Shown here one piece after another: positions 1 through 8,384 of a DNA stretch of 64,000 nucleotides (position 1 is the stretch's first letter; every line of letters starts with the position of its first letter). Made by a program: the position numbers and the translations under genes. The notes beneath the pieces were generated by a model. It searched no databases. It saw only the letters and a program-made list of their open reading frames with translations, and was not told the DNA's origin. This stretch comes from Polaromonas eurypsychrophila. GTDB lineage: Bacteria; Pseudomonadota; Gammaproteobacteria; Burkholderiales; Burkholderiaceae_C. The stretch spans positions 117,591 to 181,590 of the forward strand of contig NZ_BMIG01000009.1 in assembly GCF_014641715.1 (NCBI RefSeq). Reading direction: 5' to 3'.

Positions 1-2
1 AA

Positions 3-761
3 AACCGCGCCAAGGATTTGATTGCCGACCTGATGATTGCGACCAATGGCGCAACAGCGCGTTTTCTGGTGGATCAGGGCTTTCCGTCCATACGCCGGTT
101 CCTGCAGGCACCGCGCCGCTGGGATCGCATTGTGGCCTTGGCCTTAAACCACGGCGTGCAGTTGCCAGCCTTGCCTGACGCACTGGCGCTTGACCATTTT
201 TTGAGCGCGCGACGTTTGGCCGACCCGACTGGCTTTGCTGACCTGTCGCTGGCGGTGGTGAAGCTGCTGGGCTCGGGCGAGTACGCTGCTGCGCCGGCTC
301 TACCCCCCGGCGCAGCAAAAGCGGGCGCAAATGGACTCGGCCACTTCGGCCTGGCCATCAACGACTATGCCCATTCGACCGCACCGAATCGCCGCTTTCC
401 CGATCTGGTGACGCAGCGCCTGCTAAAGGCGGCGCTGGCCAGTGAGGCGCCGCCCTATTCCGCCGACCAGCTGACTGCGATCGCCCAGCATTGCACGCTG
501 CAGGAAGACAACGCCAGCAAGGTCGAGCGCCAGGTGCTCAAGGCCGCCGCGGCTTATCTGCTGGACGGGCGTTTGGGCGATGTGTTCGACGCCATCGTCA
601 CCGGCGCCGCAGCCAAGGGGACGTTTGTGCGCATCAGCAGCCCCTTGCTGGAGGGCCGGATGGTGCGGGGGTTTGAGGGGCTGGACGTGGGCGACACCCT
701 GCAGGTGCGTCTGGTGGCGGTGGATGCCGAGAAAAGTTTTATCGACTTCGAACGGGCTTGA
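3..761 (+). CDS. RNB-domain ribonuclease (RNase II/R family), 3' part only
   Basis: The frame is open from the left window edge, so the true start lies outside; about 252 residues are visible. These match the end of the RNB catalytic domain and the C-terminal region of the RNase II/R family, which degrade RNA processively 3' to 5' in the cytoplasm. Visible hallmarks are the NRAKDLIADLMIATNG segment at the start, the APNRRFPDLVTQRLL stretch around residues 125-140 (typical RNB C-terminal motif), and an S1-like beta-rich tail that begins KGTFVRISSPLLEGRM. Whether it is RNase II, RNase R or a shorter VacB-type relative cannot be decided without the N-terminus. A family B repeat begins about 80 bases after the stop. 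Confidence 0.85.
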   Translation, partial: NRAKDLIADLMIATNGATARFLVDQGFPSIRRFLQAPRRWDRIVALALNHGVQLPALPDALALDHFLSARRLADPTGFADLSLAVVKLLGSGEYAAAPALPPGAAKAGANGLGHFGLAINDYAHSTAPNRRFPDLVTQRLLKAALASEAPPYSADQLTAIAQHCTLQEDNASKVERQVLKAAAAYLLDGRLGDVFDAIVTGAAAKGTFVRISSPLLEGRMVRGFEGLDVGDTLQVRLVAVDAEKSFIDFERA

Positions 762-842
762 GCAGGGAATGTAACGCCCTGTGAAAGCCTCTTGCAGCGG
801 GGATTAACAGCGCTATCTGGAGTCATGGCTGTTGGTTGAATT

Positions 843-909
843 GTCATTGCGGGCTTGACCCGCAATCCATGCCTGCGCGTCATGGATGCCGGATCAGGTC
901 CGGCATGAC
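843..909. repeat. Dispersed double-hairpin repeat, family B copy 1
   Basis: Begins GTCATTGCGGGCTTGACCCG and ends GTCCGGCATGAC. The left half folds on itself (GCGGG/CCCGC), the right half folds on itself (GCCGGA/TCCGGC), and the outer ends GTCAT and ATGAC are complementary. Three more copies lie at 11416-11511, 45706-45788 and 63372-63459. Confidence 0.85.
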
Positions 910-975
910 GACAGACGAGCAGTTTTGCGTCCCGAATCGAATCGGCCCTTCCCCGCCCTCTACGAAAGAGCTTTC

Positions 976-1251
976 ATGTTCAAACGCCTGACCCTGCTTT
1001 GGGTATTGCTGCGCGGCGACGCCCGGCAACTGTGGTTCGCCTTGCGTCACCCGCAAGCGCCAAGCTGGCTCAAGTGGGGCACGGCGGCGATTGCGCTTTA
1101 CCTGTTCTCGCCCATCGACTTCATCCCCGATATGCTGCCCTTCTTTGGAATCGCCGATGACCTGATCCTGGTGCCGCTGGCGATTCGCTGGCTGCTCAAG
1201 CGCCTGCCTCCGGAAATCGCCGCAAGCACGGCAAAACGCGACGCCAGCTAG
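976..1251 (+). CDS. DUF1232 (YkvA-type) small membrane protein
   Basis: This 91-residue protein carries the DUF1232 signature YLFSPIDFIPDMLPFFGIADD around residues 44-64, followed by a hydrophobic stretch. The family is found across bacteria and its biochemical role is not established. I chose the ATG at 976 because a GAAAGAG Shine-Dalgarno-like run lies just upstream (964-970). An in-frame start further upstream (886) would put the N-terminus inside a family B repeat and is unlikely. It stands between the RNB ribonuclease and an alpha/beta hydrolase, all on the plus strand, but spacing does not prove an operon. Confidence 0.8.
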   Translation: MFKRLTLLWVLLRGDARQLWFALRHPQAPSWLKWGTAAIALYLFSPIDFIPDMLPFFGIADDLILVPLAIRWLLKRLPPEIAASTAKRDAS

Positions 1252-1275
1252 GCGCTGCCGGGACAGCCGATCAAG

Positions 1276-1950
1276 ATGCCCGCTCGGCCAGAAGCACTGA
1301 CCATCGCTCTGCCCTCTGGCGGCAACACCTCCGGCCTGCTCCAGGCGCCGGCCAGGGCCGAGGCGTGTTTTGTCTTCGCCCATGGCGCCGGCGCGGGCAT
1401 GGACCACGCCTTCATGGCAGCGATGGCGCAAGGGCTGGCAGAGCGCGGCATCGCGACCTTGCGCTTCAACTTTCCGTTCATGGAGCAAGGCTCAAAGCGC
1501 CCGGACTCGCCGGCCGTGGCGCATGCGGCGATACGGGCTGCGGTGGCTGAAGCGTCGCGGCGCTTGCCTGATGTGCCACTGTTCGCCGGCGGCAAATCGT
1601 TCGGCGGGCGCATGACAACGCAGGCGCAGGCGGTCGAGCCGCTGCCGGGCGTTCGCGGCATCGTGCTGGTGGGCTTTCCGCTGCATGCAGTCGGCAAACC
1701 TTCCACCGAGCGAGTTGCCCACCTGGCCGGCATCAAGGTACCCCTGCTTTTCCTGCAGGGCACGCGCGATGCGCTGGCAGACCTGGCCCTGATCACGCAG
1801 ACCACGGCAGGCCTTGGAAAACGCGCAACCCTGCATGTGATCGAAGGTGCCGACCACGCCTTTCACGTGCTGGTGCGCTCGGGCCGCAATGACGAACAGG
1901 CACGCGAGGAACTGCTGGACACCCTGGCCGGCTGGATGAAGAAACGCTAA
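1276..1950 (+). CDS. Alpha/beta hydrolase of the KANL3/Tex30 type
   Basis: A 224-residue cytoplasmic alpha/beta-hydrolase fold protein. Visible motifs are the oxyanion-side HGAGAGMDH (residues 36-44), the nucleophile elbow GGKSFGG with Ser108, the acid LQGTRD with Asp165, and the base in GADHAF with His194. This arrangement matches the dienelactone-hydrolase-like KANL3/Tex30 group. The substrate is unknown. The start follows the DUF1232 stop by 24 bases, so co-transcription is likely. The next gene is convergent on the minus strand. Confidence 0.8.
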   Translation: MPARPEALTIALPSGGNTSGLLQAPARAEACFVFAHGAGAGMDHAFMAAMAQGLAERGIATLRFNFPFMEQGSKRPDSPAVAHAAIRAAVAEASRRLPDVPLFAGGKSFGGRMTTQAQAVEPLPGVRGIVLVGFPLHAVGKPSTERVAHLAGIKVPLLFLQGTRDALADLALITQTTAGLGKRATLHVIEGADHAFHVLVRSGRNDEQAREELLDTLAGWMKKR

Positions 1951-1988
1951 CTTGCGCGCAGCCGCTCACGCACACGCACCGGAGCGTG

Positions 1989-3002
1989 TTATTCGCTCGC
2001 AAGACGTCGCTGCGCAGCGGCAAACAGCTGGCCGCGAATCAGTTGCAAAGCCTGCCCGCGCCGAGCCGTGTTGAACGACGCAGTTGACGTGGCAGCAATG
2101 ACGAGGTCCAGCGGCGGATACACCCAGATGAACTGACCACCAAAGCCGGCGGCCATGAAAGCGTGGCGGGGCGCCCCGGACGGCACCACCCACCACATGT
2201 AGCCGTAAGGCAGGGACACAGGCAGGCCGCCGGCATTTTGCAGCCGGCTCGCTGCCATGACATAGGCCTGCGGAACGATCTGCTTGCCGCCCCACATGCC
2301 GTTCTGCAGAAACAGCTGGCCGAGTTTGGCCATGTCTAGCGTGCGCAGACCTAGCCCACGGCTGTAGGAGGGCTCTGCAAACATCAAGGGTGTCACCAGT
2401 TGCTGGCGTGCGTATTCCGCCAAAGGCATGCCGGTGGCTCGTTCGAGCACGGCCGACAGCACGGGAACCAGGGCGTTGTCATACGCAAATGAGGCACCTG
2501 GCGCGCTGCTCAGTGGCCGCGCCCAGGCGTCCTGCGGCTTGCCTGCGGCAGCAGTGCCGGTGGGGTCAGTCACCTCGAAACCTGCGCTCATGGTGAGCAG
2601 GTGGCGGACTGTGATGGACGCCGCGCGCGGGTCACTGTTCAACGCCGCCCATTCCGGCATCAGCGCCAGCACGGGCTGGTCCAGGCTGCCAATGCGTCCC
2701 TGACCCACGGCGACGCCCACCAGTGCCGACAGCGCACTTTTAGCGACGGAATGCACATCGCGCAGCGCGGCCGGGGCACCATCCCGGTAGAACTCGAACA
2801 CTGTTCGCCCACGCAACACCACCACCACGCTCTCGACGTCGCCCAGATGCTCGGTGATGGTCGCAGCCACCCCTTTGAACGCAGCGGCATCGAGCACCTG
2901 CTCGGCAGGCGACGACCCGCGCCACTCGACGCCAGACTGCGCCTGGGTCAGCGACGCGATGCCAAGCAACAGGCTGAAAAAGCAAGCGCAAAAAAGGCGC
3001 AT
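1989..3002 (-). CDS. Class C beta-lactamase-family serine hydrolase, exported
   Basis: A 337-residue protein with an N-terminal signal peptide (MRLFCACFFSLLLGIASLTQAQ). It has the penicillin-binding-protein/AmpC-type fold: the SVAK tetrad with nucleophile Ser85 and Lys88, the second motif Y174-D-N176, and a C-terminal GFGGQFIWV strand in the place of the KTG motif. Family members are esterases, amidases or D-aminopeptidases as well as lactamases, so resistance should not be assumed. The start at 3002 puts the signal peptide at the N-terminus; a longer in-frame start at 3053 would bury it. Convergent with the upstream hydrolase gene. Confidence 0.8.
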   Translation of the reverse strand: MRLFCACFFSLLLGIASLTQAQSGVEWRGSSPAEQVLDAAAFKGVAATITEHLGDVESVVVVLRGRTVFEFYRDGAPAALRDVHSVAKSALSALVGVAVGQGRIGSLDQPVLALMPEWAALNSDPRAASITVRHLLTMSAGFEVTDPTGTAAAGKPQDAWARPLSSAPGASFAYDNALVPVLSAVLERATGMPLAEYARQQLVTPLMFAEPSYSRGLGLRTLDMAKLGQLFLQNGMWGGKQIVPQAYVMAASRLQNAGGLPVSLPYGYMWWVVPSGAPRHAFMAAGFGGQFIWVYPPLDLVIAATSTASFNTARRGQALQLIRGQLFAAAQRRLASE

Positions 3003-3100
3003 CGGATGCCCCAGAGAGTAAGACGCGCGAAGTGTAGCTGTTGAACTGCACAATGAGGCGGGCTACCATGGCGGTTTTACAGAACAAGAAGGAATACCAC

Positions 3101-3694
3101 GTGGCACACCTCTCCCCAATCCCCCTCGCCGAGGTCAAGGAAGACGACATCCGCGAGCGTTTCGAGCATTACAAAAAAACCCGTGGCTTCACGCCGAACA
3201 GCATCATGACCATGGTACGGCGGCCTAACATCGTGCGCGCCTTCATGGCGCTGAACCAGGCCGTGCTGTATGAAGGCACCGTGCCGGAAGAAACCAAGAT
3301 GCTGGTCAGCCTGGCCAGCAGTTATGCGGCCGGTTGCCTGTATTGCCAGTCGCACATGACCAACCTGTCCAGCATCTACAAGGCGTCGGACGCCAAGATC
3401 GCCGCGTTGTGGGACTTTGAAAACAGCGCGCTGTTCAGCCCGGCAGAACGCGCCGCGATCAATCTGGCCCTCAAGGCAGGCGCAGTGCCCAACGAGGCGT
3501 CGCACACCGACTTTGACGAACTCAAGAAACATTACAACGACGAGCAGATCGTCGAGATCGTCGCTTCGATTGCGCTTTTTGGTTACCTGAACCGCTGGAA
3601 CGACACCATGGCCACGGCGCTGGAGCCGCTGGCGGTGGAGGTGGCCGAGCGGGCGATCGGCGGCGTGGGCTGGGAAGTCGGCAAACACCGCTGA
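3101..3694 (+). CDS. Carboxymuconolactone decarboxylase (AhpD-like) family protein
   Basis: A 197-residue all-helical protein of the CMD/AhpD superfamily. The GCLYCQSHMTNL segment carries the CxxC-xx-H active site used by AhpD-type peroxidase reductases, so a thiol redox function is more likely than a decarboxylase one. Several starts are possible (3041, ATG 3068, GTG 3101). I prefer GTG 3101 because AAGGAA sits about eight bases upstream and the product MAHLSPIPLAEV begins like its relatives. A TauE/SafE permease gene follows by 24 bases. Confidence 0.72.
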   Translation: MAHLSPIPLAEVKEDDIRERFEHYKKTRGFTPNSIMTMVRRPNIVRAFMALNQAVLYEGTVPEETKMLVSLASSYAAGCLYCQSHMTNLSSIYKASDAKIAALWDFENSALFSPAERAAINLALKAGAVPNEASHTDFDELKKHYNDEQIVEIVASIALFGYLNRWNDTMATALEPLAVEVAERAIGGVGWEVGKHR

Positions 3695-3718
3695 CCAATT
3701 GCCGATACACGCCGCTGA

Positions 3719-4483
3719 ATGACCCTTCTTCAGATCGCCCTCTTCCTGCTCTGCGTGGCGCTCGCCACCTGCGCGCAAAGCCTGACCGGTTTTGCATTTG
3801 CGCTGATCCTGCTGGGCCTGGCCGGACTGCTGGAGCTGGCGCCGCTGGCCGATCTGGCCAACGTGGCGACGGTGCTGGGGCTGGCCAATGCGCTGGTGGC
3901 CTTGCGTGGCCCAGGCCGGACGCTGGATGTCCCAGCCTTTCGCGACATCACGCTGGGCGGCGTGGTTGGCATTTTTCTCGGGGTGGTATTGCTGAGCTGG
4001 CTCAGTAGCAGCGTGACGCTGGTGCTGCATGTGATGCTGGGCCTGACGGTGATCGCCTGCGCCCTTGTGGTGCTGATGGAGACCGCAGCGCTGCGCGAGC
4101 GGTCATCGGCACCCATGTTCAGGCTGTGGGGAGCGGTTTCGGGTCTGCTGACTGGCCTGTTTGCCACCGGTGGGCCGCCGCTGGTGTATCACTTTTACCG
4201 CCAGCCGATGGCGCTGAAAACCGTGCGCGACACGCTGGTGGCCACGCTGGCCGCCAGTTCGCTGTTGCGGCTGCTGATGGTGCTGCCGACCGGCCAGTTC
4301 AGCGGCAACGCGCTCAAGCTAAGCCTGCTGGCGGCGCCGCTGGTATTCGGGCTCAGCTGGTGGCTGGAGCGGCACCCGCCGGGCTGGTCGCGGGCGGCCG
4401 TGCTCAGGCTGGTATGCGCCCTGCTGCTGCTCACCGGCGCCGGGCTGATTGTTCCGGCTGTGCTGCAGATCCTCAAACCCTGA
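3719..4483 (+). CDS. TauE/SafE family sulfite/organosulfonate-type permease
   Basis: A 254-residue polytopic membrane protein made of hydrophobic segments spread over the whole length. The pattern is that of the TauE/SafE (DUF81) family: an N-terminal LTGFAFALILLGLAGLLEL segment and a repeat in the second half with GLLTGLFATGGPPLVYHF. Members are proposed to export sulfite, sulfoacetate or other anions; the substrate here cannot be told from sequence. It is 18 bases upstream of the EVE-domain gene and probably co-transcribed with it. Confidence 0.85.
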   Translation: MTLLQIALFLLCVALATCAQSLTGFAFALILLGLAGLLELAPLADLANVATVLGLANALVALRGPGRTLDVPAFRDITLGGVVGIFLGVVLLSWLSSSVTLVLHVMLGLTVIACALVVLMETAALRERSSAPMFRLWGAVSGLLTGLFATGGPPLVYHFYRQPMALKTVRDTLVATLAASSLLRLLMVLPTGQFSGNALKLSLLAAPLVFGLSWWLERHPPGWSRAAVLRLVCALLLLTGAGLIVPAVLQILKP

Positions 4484-4501
4484 GCGTCAAGGAAGTACAC
4501 G

Positions 4502-4957
<456 letters not shown>

Positions 4958-4962
4958 TGCTT

Positions 4963-5005
4963 CAGCCCATAAACAGCGAGCGTTAGCAGCTATTGATTAG
5001 ATAGC
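4963..5005 (+). repeat. Dispersed short palindromic repeat, family A copy 1
   Basis: The unit begins CAGCCCAT, runs through a variable GC-rich middle and ends in the hairpin GCAGCTATTGATTAGATAGC. I count ten other copies in the window. It sits directly after the EVE gene. Confidence 0.85.
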
Positions 5006-5148
5006 GGATCAGAGGCACTGACGCTGCACGGAGATGCTGCGCTTCACCACACAAACCGCCCGAACCTGACCCGTAGCAAGCGCGGCTTCCTACAGTTTGT
5101 ATGCGCGTTTTCGGCAAAGCTTAGTCCACAACTGCTGAAAGTTTTTTA

Positions 5149-6195
5149 ATGGTCATGTTTCTCCTTTCTTCTCGCCCCTCGCTTGTCTCCCGCCTGCTGG
5201 CCATCAGCCTGTGCTGCACCGCGCTCGGTCTGGCCGGCGGTGCAGCACTGGCACAAACAGCCAAGGCCGGCGCCAAAACATCGGCCACCGCCGGTTTCGA
5301 CATGGACGCCTTCAACAATGCCAGCGACAGCCCGCTGCTCAAGAGCGGCAGCAAGGGCCCGGCCGTGGCACGTGCACAAATCCTGATGGATCGCGCCTGG
5401 TTTTCCTGCGGCGAAATCGACGGCCGTTATGCCGCCAACATGCAGCGCATGGTCAAGGCTTTCCAGACCGCGCGTGGCTTAAAAGTCACCGGCACGGTCA
5501 CCGCCGAGACCTGGAAATCGCTGCGTGAAGACAGCGCGCCGTTGCTCGCCACTTATACGGTGACCGAAAAAGACACGGCCGGCCCGTTCGAGAAAACACC
5601 GGCCGACATGGCCGAACGCGCGAAAATGAAAGCGTTGGTGTTCGAGTCGGCGGACGAAGCGCTGGCCGAAAAATTCCACACCAGCATCGCCTACCTCAAG
5701 CAGCTCAACGGCGGTCGCAAGGTCGATGCCGGCAAGGACATCGTGGTGCCCAACGTGGGCAGCGCCACAGCGCCCGTCAAGGCGGCCTCGATTGAGATCG
5801 ACAAGTCCCAGCGCGTCTTGTATGTGCTGGATGCCGAGAAGCGACCGGTCGCGGCATTCCCGATCAGCATAGGCAACGAGAAAAACGATCCCCTGCCGGT
5901 GGGCATGATGGCGATCAAGAACGAAGTCAAAAACCCCGGCTTCACCTACAACCCCAAACTCCTCAAGAACGCACCGAAAGATGCGCAAAAGGTTGACGTG
6001 GCACCAGGCCCCAACAACCCGGTCGGCAGCATCTGGCTGGGCCTGACCAAGCCGCACTGGGGCATTCACGGCACCTCGAATCCGTCGAACGTCGGCCACT
6101 CCGAAACCAATGGCTGCATTCACCTGACCAACTGGGATGCCGAACGGCTGTCCACCCTGGTCAAGGCTGGGTTCAAGGTTGACGTCAAGCTGTGA
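5149..6195 (+). CDS. L,D-transpeptidase (YkuD) with peptidoglycan-binding domain
   Basis: A 348-residue exported protein with a signal peptide ending near ALAQ. A PG_binding_1 domain follows at about residues 64-125 (SPLLKSGSKGPAVARAQ to TAETWKSL), then a LysM-like linker with ending IVVPNVGS, then a YkuD catalytic domain. The catalytic motif HGTSNPSNVGHSETNGCIHL holds His307, His317 and the nucleophile Cys323. Such enzymes form 3-3 peptidoglycan cross-links or attach proteins in the periplasm. No strong ribosome site is visible; the second ATG at 5155 is an equally good start. Its stop overlaps the start of the M23 peptidase gene. Confidence 0.9.
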   Translation: MVMFLLSSRPSLVSRLLAISLCCTALGLAGGAALAQTAKAGAKTSATAGFDMDAFNNASDSPLLKSGSKGPAVARAQILMDRAWFSCGEIDGRYAANMQRMVKAFQTARGLKVTGTVTAETWKSLREDSAPLLATYTVTEKDTAGPFEKTPADMAERAKMKALVFESADEALAEKFHTSIAYLKQLNGGRKVDAGKDIVVPNVGSATAPVKAASIEIDKSQRVLYVLDAEKRPVAAFPISIGNEKNDPLPVGMMAIKNEVKNPGFTYNPKLLKNAPKDAQKVDVAPGPNNPVGSIWLGLTKPHWGIHGTSNPSNVGHSETNGCIHLTNWDAERLSTLVKAGFKVDVKL

Positions 6196-6926
6196 CCCCA
6201 ACCTGCCGCCCGCGCCGCTGGCGCAAGGCCTTGATGATGGGCGCGGCGCTGGCCGTGCTCGCGGGTGTGGTGATCGGTACCTGGTTCCGGCCTGCCGCCA
6301 CCACACAAGCGCCGCCGGCGGCAACCATTCCGGCCGCCGTGGCAGTTGCGCCCACCGGTGTCGCCGCGCCTGCGGCGGTGCTTGAGACCCCGCCCGGTGC
6401 GGCAGTCGCCGAACCCGCTCCCAACACCGATGCCACCCCCGCGGTGCTCGCCGGGCCGGCAGATGCCTCCGAGCTGTCCCGCCTGCGCGCGCGCGGCCTG
6501 GACATTCCGGTCAAAGGCTTCAGCGCTCCCCAGCTCAGCGACAACTACACCCAGGGGCGCGCCGGCGGTGCGCTGCATGAGGCGCTGGACATCATGGCGC
6601 CACGCGGCACGCCGGTGCTGGCAGTCGAGGATGGACCGATCGCCAAGCTGTTTTTGAGCAAGCCCGGCGGCATCACGCTGTACCAGTTCGACCCCAGCGG
6701 CGAGTTCGCCTATTACTATGCCCACCTCGACGGCTACGCCGACGGCATCGCCGAAGGCGGCAAGGTGCGCAAGGGCCAGGTCATCGGCTACGTCGGCAGC
6801 ACCGGGAACGGATCACCGGACGCACCGCACTTGCATTTCGCGATTTACAAACTCGGCCCCGAGAAACAATGGTGGCGCGGCACGCCGATCAACCCCTTCC
6901 TGGTCTGGCGCGACGCCAAACCGTGA
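6192..6926 (+). CDS. M23 family metallopeptidase (LytM-like), membrane anchored
   Basis: A 244-residue protein with an N-terminal membrane helix (about residues 13-31), an Ala/Pro-rich linker and a C-terminal M23 domain. Zinc ligands are visible as H-x3-D in LHEALDIMAPRG and the HLH of APHLHFAIYKL, with YYAHLDG between them. It should hydrolyse peptidoglycan cross-bridges or, if part of a regulatory pair, activate an amidase. The GTG start overlaps the stop of the L,D-transpeptidase gene by four bases, so the two cell-wall enzymes are translationally coupled. A later ATG (6234) would remove part of the positive N-terminus. Confidence 0.88.
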   Translation: MTPTCRPRRWRKALMMGAALAVLAGVVIGTWFRPAATTQAPPAATIPAAVAVAPTGVAAPAAVLETPPGAAVAEPAPNTDATPAVLAGPADASELSRLRARGLDIPVKGFSAPQLSDNYTQGRAGGALHEALDIMAPRGTPVLAVEDGPIAKLFLSKPGGITLYQFDPSGEFAYYYAHLDGYADGIAEGGKVRKGQVIGYVGSTGNGSPDAPHLHFAIYKLGPEKQWWRGTPINPFLVWRDAKP

Positions 6927-6966
6927 ACTGGGTCGCTGGTTTGTGTTTTTAAGCCAAATCAGCCGC

Positions 6967-7009
6967 CAGCCCAGACCCGACAAACGCAAGCAGCTATTGA
7001 TTCAATAGC
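6967..7009 (+). repeat. Family A repeat copy 2
   Basis: Same architecture as copy 1 (CAGCCCAGAC at the left, GCTATTGATTCAATAGC hairpin at the right). It lies between the convergent M23 peptidase and NTF2-like genes. Confidence 0.85.
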
Positions 7010-7036
7010 AAGGCAGCAACGCTTGAGGTGCTGGCC

Positions 7037-7435
7037 TTATGCCGGGACGAACGACGAGTGGTGATCAACGATCAACCAGTCGCTGCCGATCTTGCAATAA
7101 GTGAAGCTGAAACGTGCGGGAAGTGCGCGCTGTTGCCCTTCTGTACGCGTGTGCAGGGTGTAGCTGCCGGTGTTGATGGCCGCGCCTGCATACACCCTGA
7201 CCCGCTGCGCACCCAGGCGGATGCTGGGCGGCGGTACAGCTGCGCAGTGGCCTTCAAAATACGCGCGCAAGCCTTGCGGCGTGGTGATCAACGAGGGCGC
7301 GGTGATTCCCCACAACACGGCCTCAGGGTGATACAGCGCGCAGACGCTGGCCACCTCGCCCGCATTAAAGGCCTGAATCCAGCCTTGTGTGGCCGCCGCT
7401 ACGTCGTGCAGGTCTTCAAGATCAGGGCTGGGCAT
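7037..7435 (-). CDS. SgcJ/EcaC-type NTF2-like protein (DUF4440-like)
   Basis: A 132-residue cystatin/NTF2-fold protein with the usual helical start (LHDVAAATQGWIQAFNAGEVASVCALYHPEAVLWG) and end (FSFTYCKIGSDWLIVDHHSSFVP). Members include ketosteroid-isomerase-like and calcium/calmodulin-dependent-kinase-association-like proteins. The activity of this one is unknown. I chose the start MPSPDLEDL at 7435, preceded by GAAAG, because the longer open frame (from 7537) would overlap panE. It follows panE by 34 bases on the same strand. Confidence 0.72.
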   Translation of the reverse strand: MPSPDLEDLHDVAAATQGWIQAFNAGEVASVCALYHPEAVLWGITAPSLITTPQGLRAYFEGHCAAVPPPSIRLGAQRVRVYAGAAINTGSYTLHTRTEGQQRALPARFSFTYCKIGSDWLIVDHHSSFVPA

Positions 7436-7469
7436 GCGTGTCTTTCTGTTCGGGCCAAGGTCCGGCGCT

Positions 7470-8384
7470 TCAGTCCGAAACCTTGCTCTCCAGCAGCTTG
7501 ACCATGGCCCACAGCGCCCGGTTGGCCGGCGTCGCAATCCCCAGCGCCTCGCCGCGCCTGACGATCAGGCCGTTGAGATGGTCAATCTCCGTGACTTTGC
7601 CGCGCGCCAGGTCTTGCGCGGTCGATGAAAACTGGCTGGGCATGCTGCCGGCAAGCTGGTCTACCGCAGCATGGACATCACCTGCCAGGTGCACACCTTC
7701 GGCATGCGCCACGGCCAGGCATTCGGAGACCACGTCGCGCATCAGGTCCCGCACGCCCTCACCCGCCACCGTTTTGCCATAGGGCAACTGGCTGATGGCC
7801 GAGACGGCGTTGTAGGCGCAATTGAGGATGAGCTTGGCCCAGAGCGCACCAGTCAAGTTGGGCGAAACTTCCGTGGGCACGCCTGCGGCAACAAAGGCCT
7901 GTGCCACGGCGTCACTGTTTCTGGACGGCTCCATCACCAAGTCGCCCCGGCCATGGTGCCTGACGTGGCCGGGACCGGCCATCTCGGTGGCCACGTAAAC
8001 CACGGCGGCGGCCACCGCATGCTGCGGCAGCACGCCGCGCAGCCGCCCGGTGTTGTCCACGCCGTTTTGCAGGCACAACACCAGCGCATCGGGATGCAGG
8101 TGGGGGCGAATCAAGGCGCCAGCGGCCTCGGTATCCAGCGACTTGACACAGAACAGCACCAGCTGCGCGCCCTGCACCGCACTGGCCTGGCTGCTGGCTG
8201 CCAGGGGCACGTGTTCATCAAATTGCGTGGTCTGCATGCGCAGTCCGCTGATGTCCATAGCCGCCACATGCTGCGGCCGCGCAATCAGCGTCACCCGGTG
8301 GCCATGACGCGCCAGCATGCCGCCGAAATAACATCCAACGGCGCCAGCGCCCATGACGGCCACGGTGAAAGGTGAAAAACTCAT
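7470..8384 (-). CDS. panE: 2-dehydropantoate 2-reductase
   Basis: A 304-residue ApbA/PanE family enzyme. The N-terminal dinucleotide-binding motif is VAVMGAGAVGCYFGG, and the helical C-terminal domain carries the SKLILNCAYNAVSAIS-like segment (here AKLILNCAYNAVSAISQL). It reduces 2-dehydropantoate with NADPH in pantothenate/CoA synthesis; several paralogues of this family act on other ketoacids, so the symbol is by family. The ATG at 8384 overlaps the stop of the upstream esterase gene as ATGA, which indicates translational coupling. Confidence 0.82.
   Translation of the reverse strand: MSFSPFTVAVMGAGAVGCYFGGMLARHGHRVTLIARPQHVAAMDISGLRMQTTQFDEHVPLAASSQASAVQGAQLVLFCVKSLDTEAAGALIRPHLHPDALVLCLQNGVDNTGRLRGVLPQHAVAAAVVYVATEMAGPGHVRHHGRGDLVMEPSRNSDAVAQAFVAAGVPTEVSPNLTGALWAKLILNCAYNAVSAISQLPYGKTVAGEGVRDLMRDVVSECLAVAHAEGVHLAGDVHAAVDQLAGSMPSQFSSTAQDLARGKVTEIDHLNGLIVRRGEALGIATPANRALWAMVKLLESKVSD

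Noticed and set aside
886..975. Upstream start for the DUF1232 gene
   Set aside because: The added residues come from a family B repeat, and the ATG at 976 has a Shine-Dalgarno-like sequence.
2..3002. Beta-lactamase-family gene as an antibiotic-resistance gene
   Set aside because: The SxxK/YxN hydrolase fold is shared by many esterases and peptidases; nothing in the sequence or context points to lactam hydrolysis.
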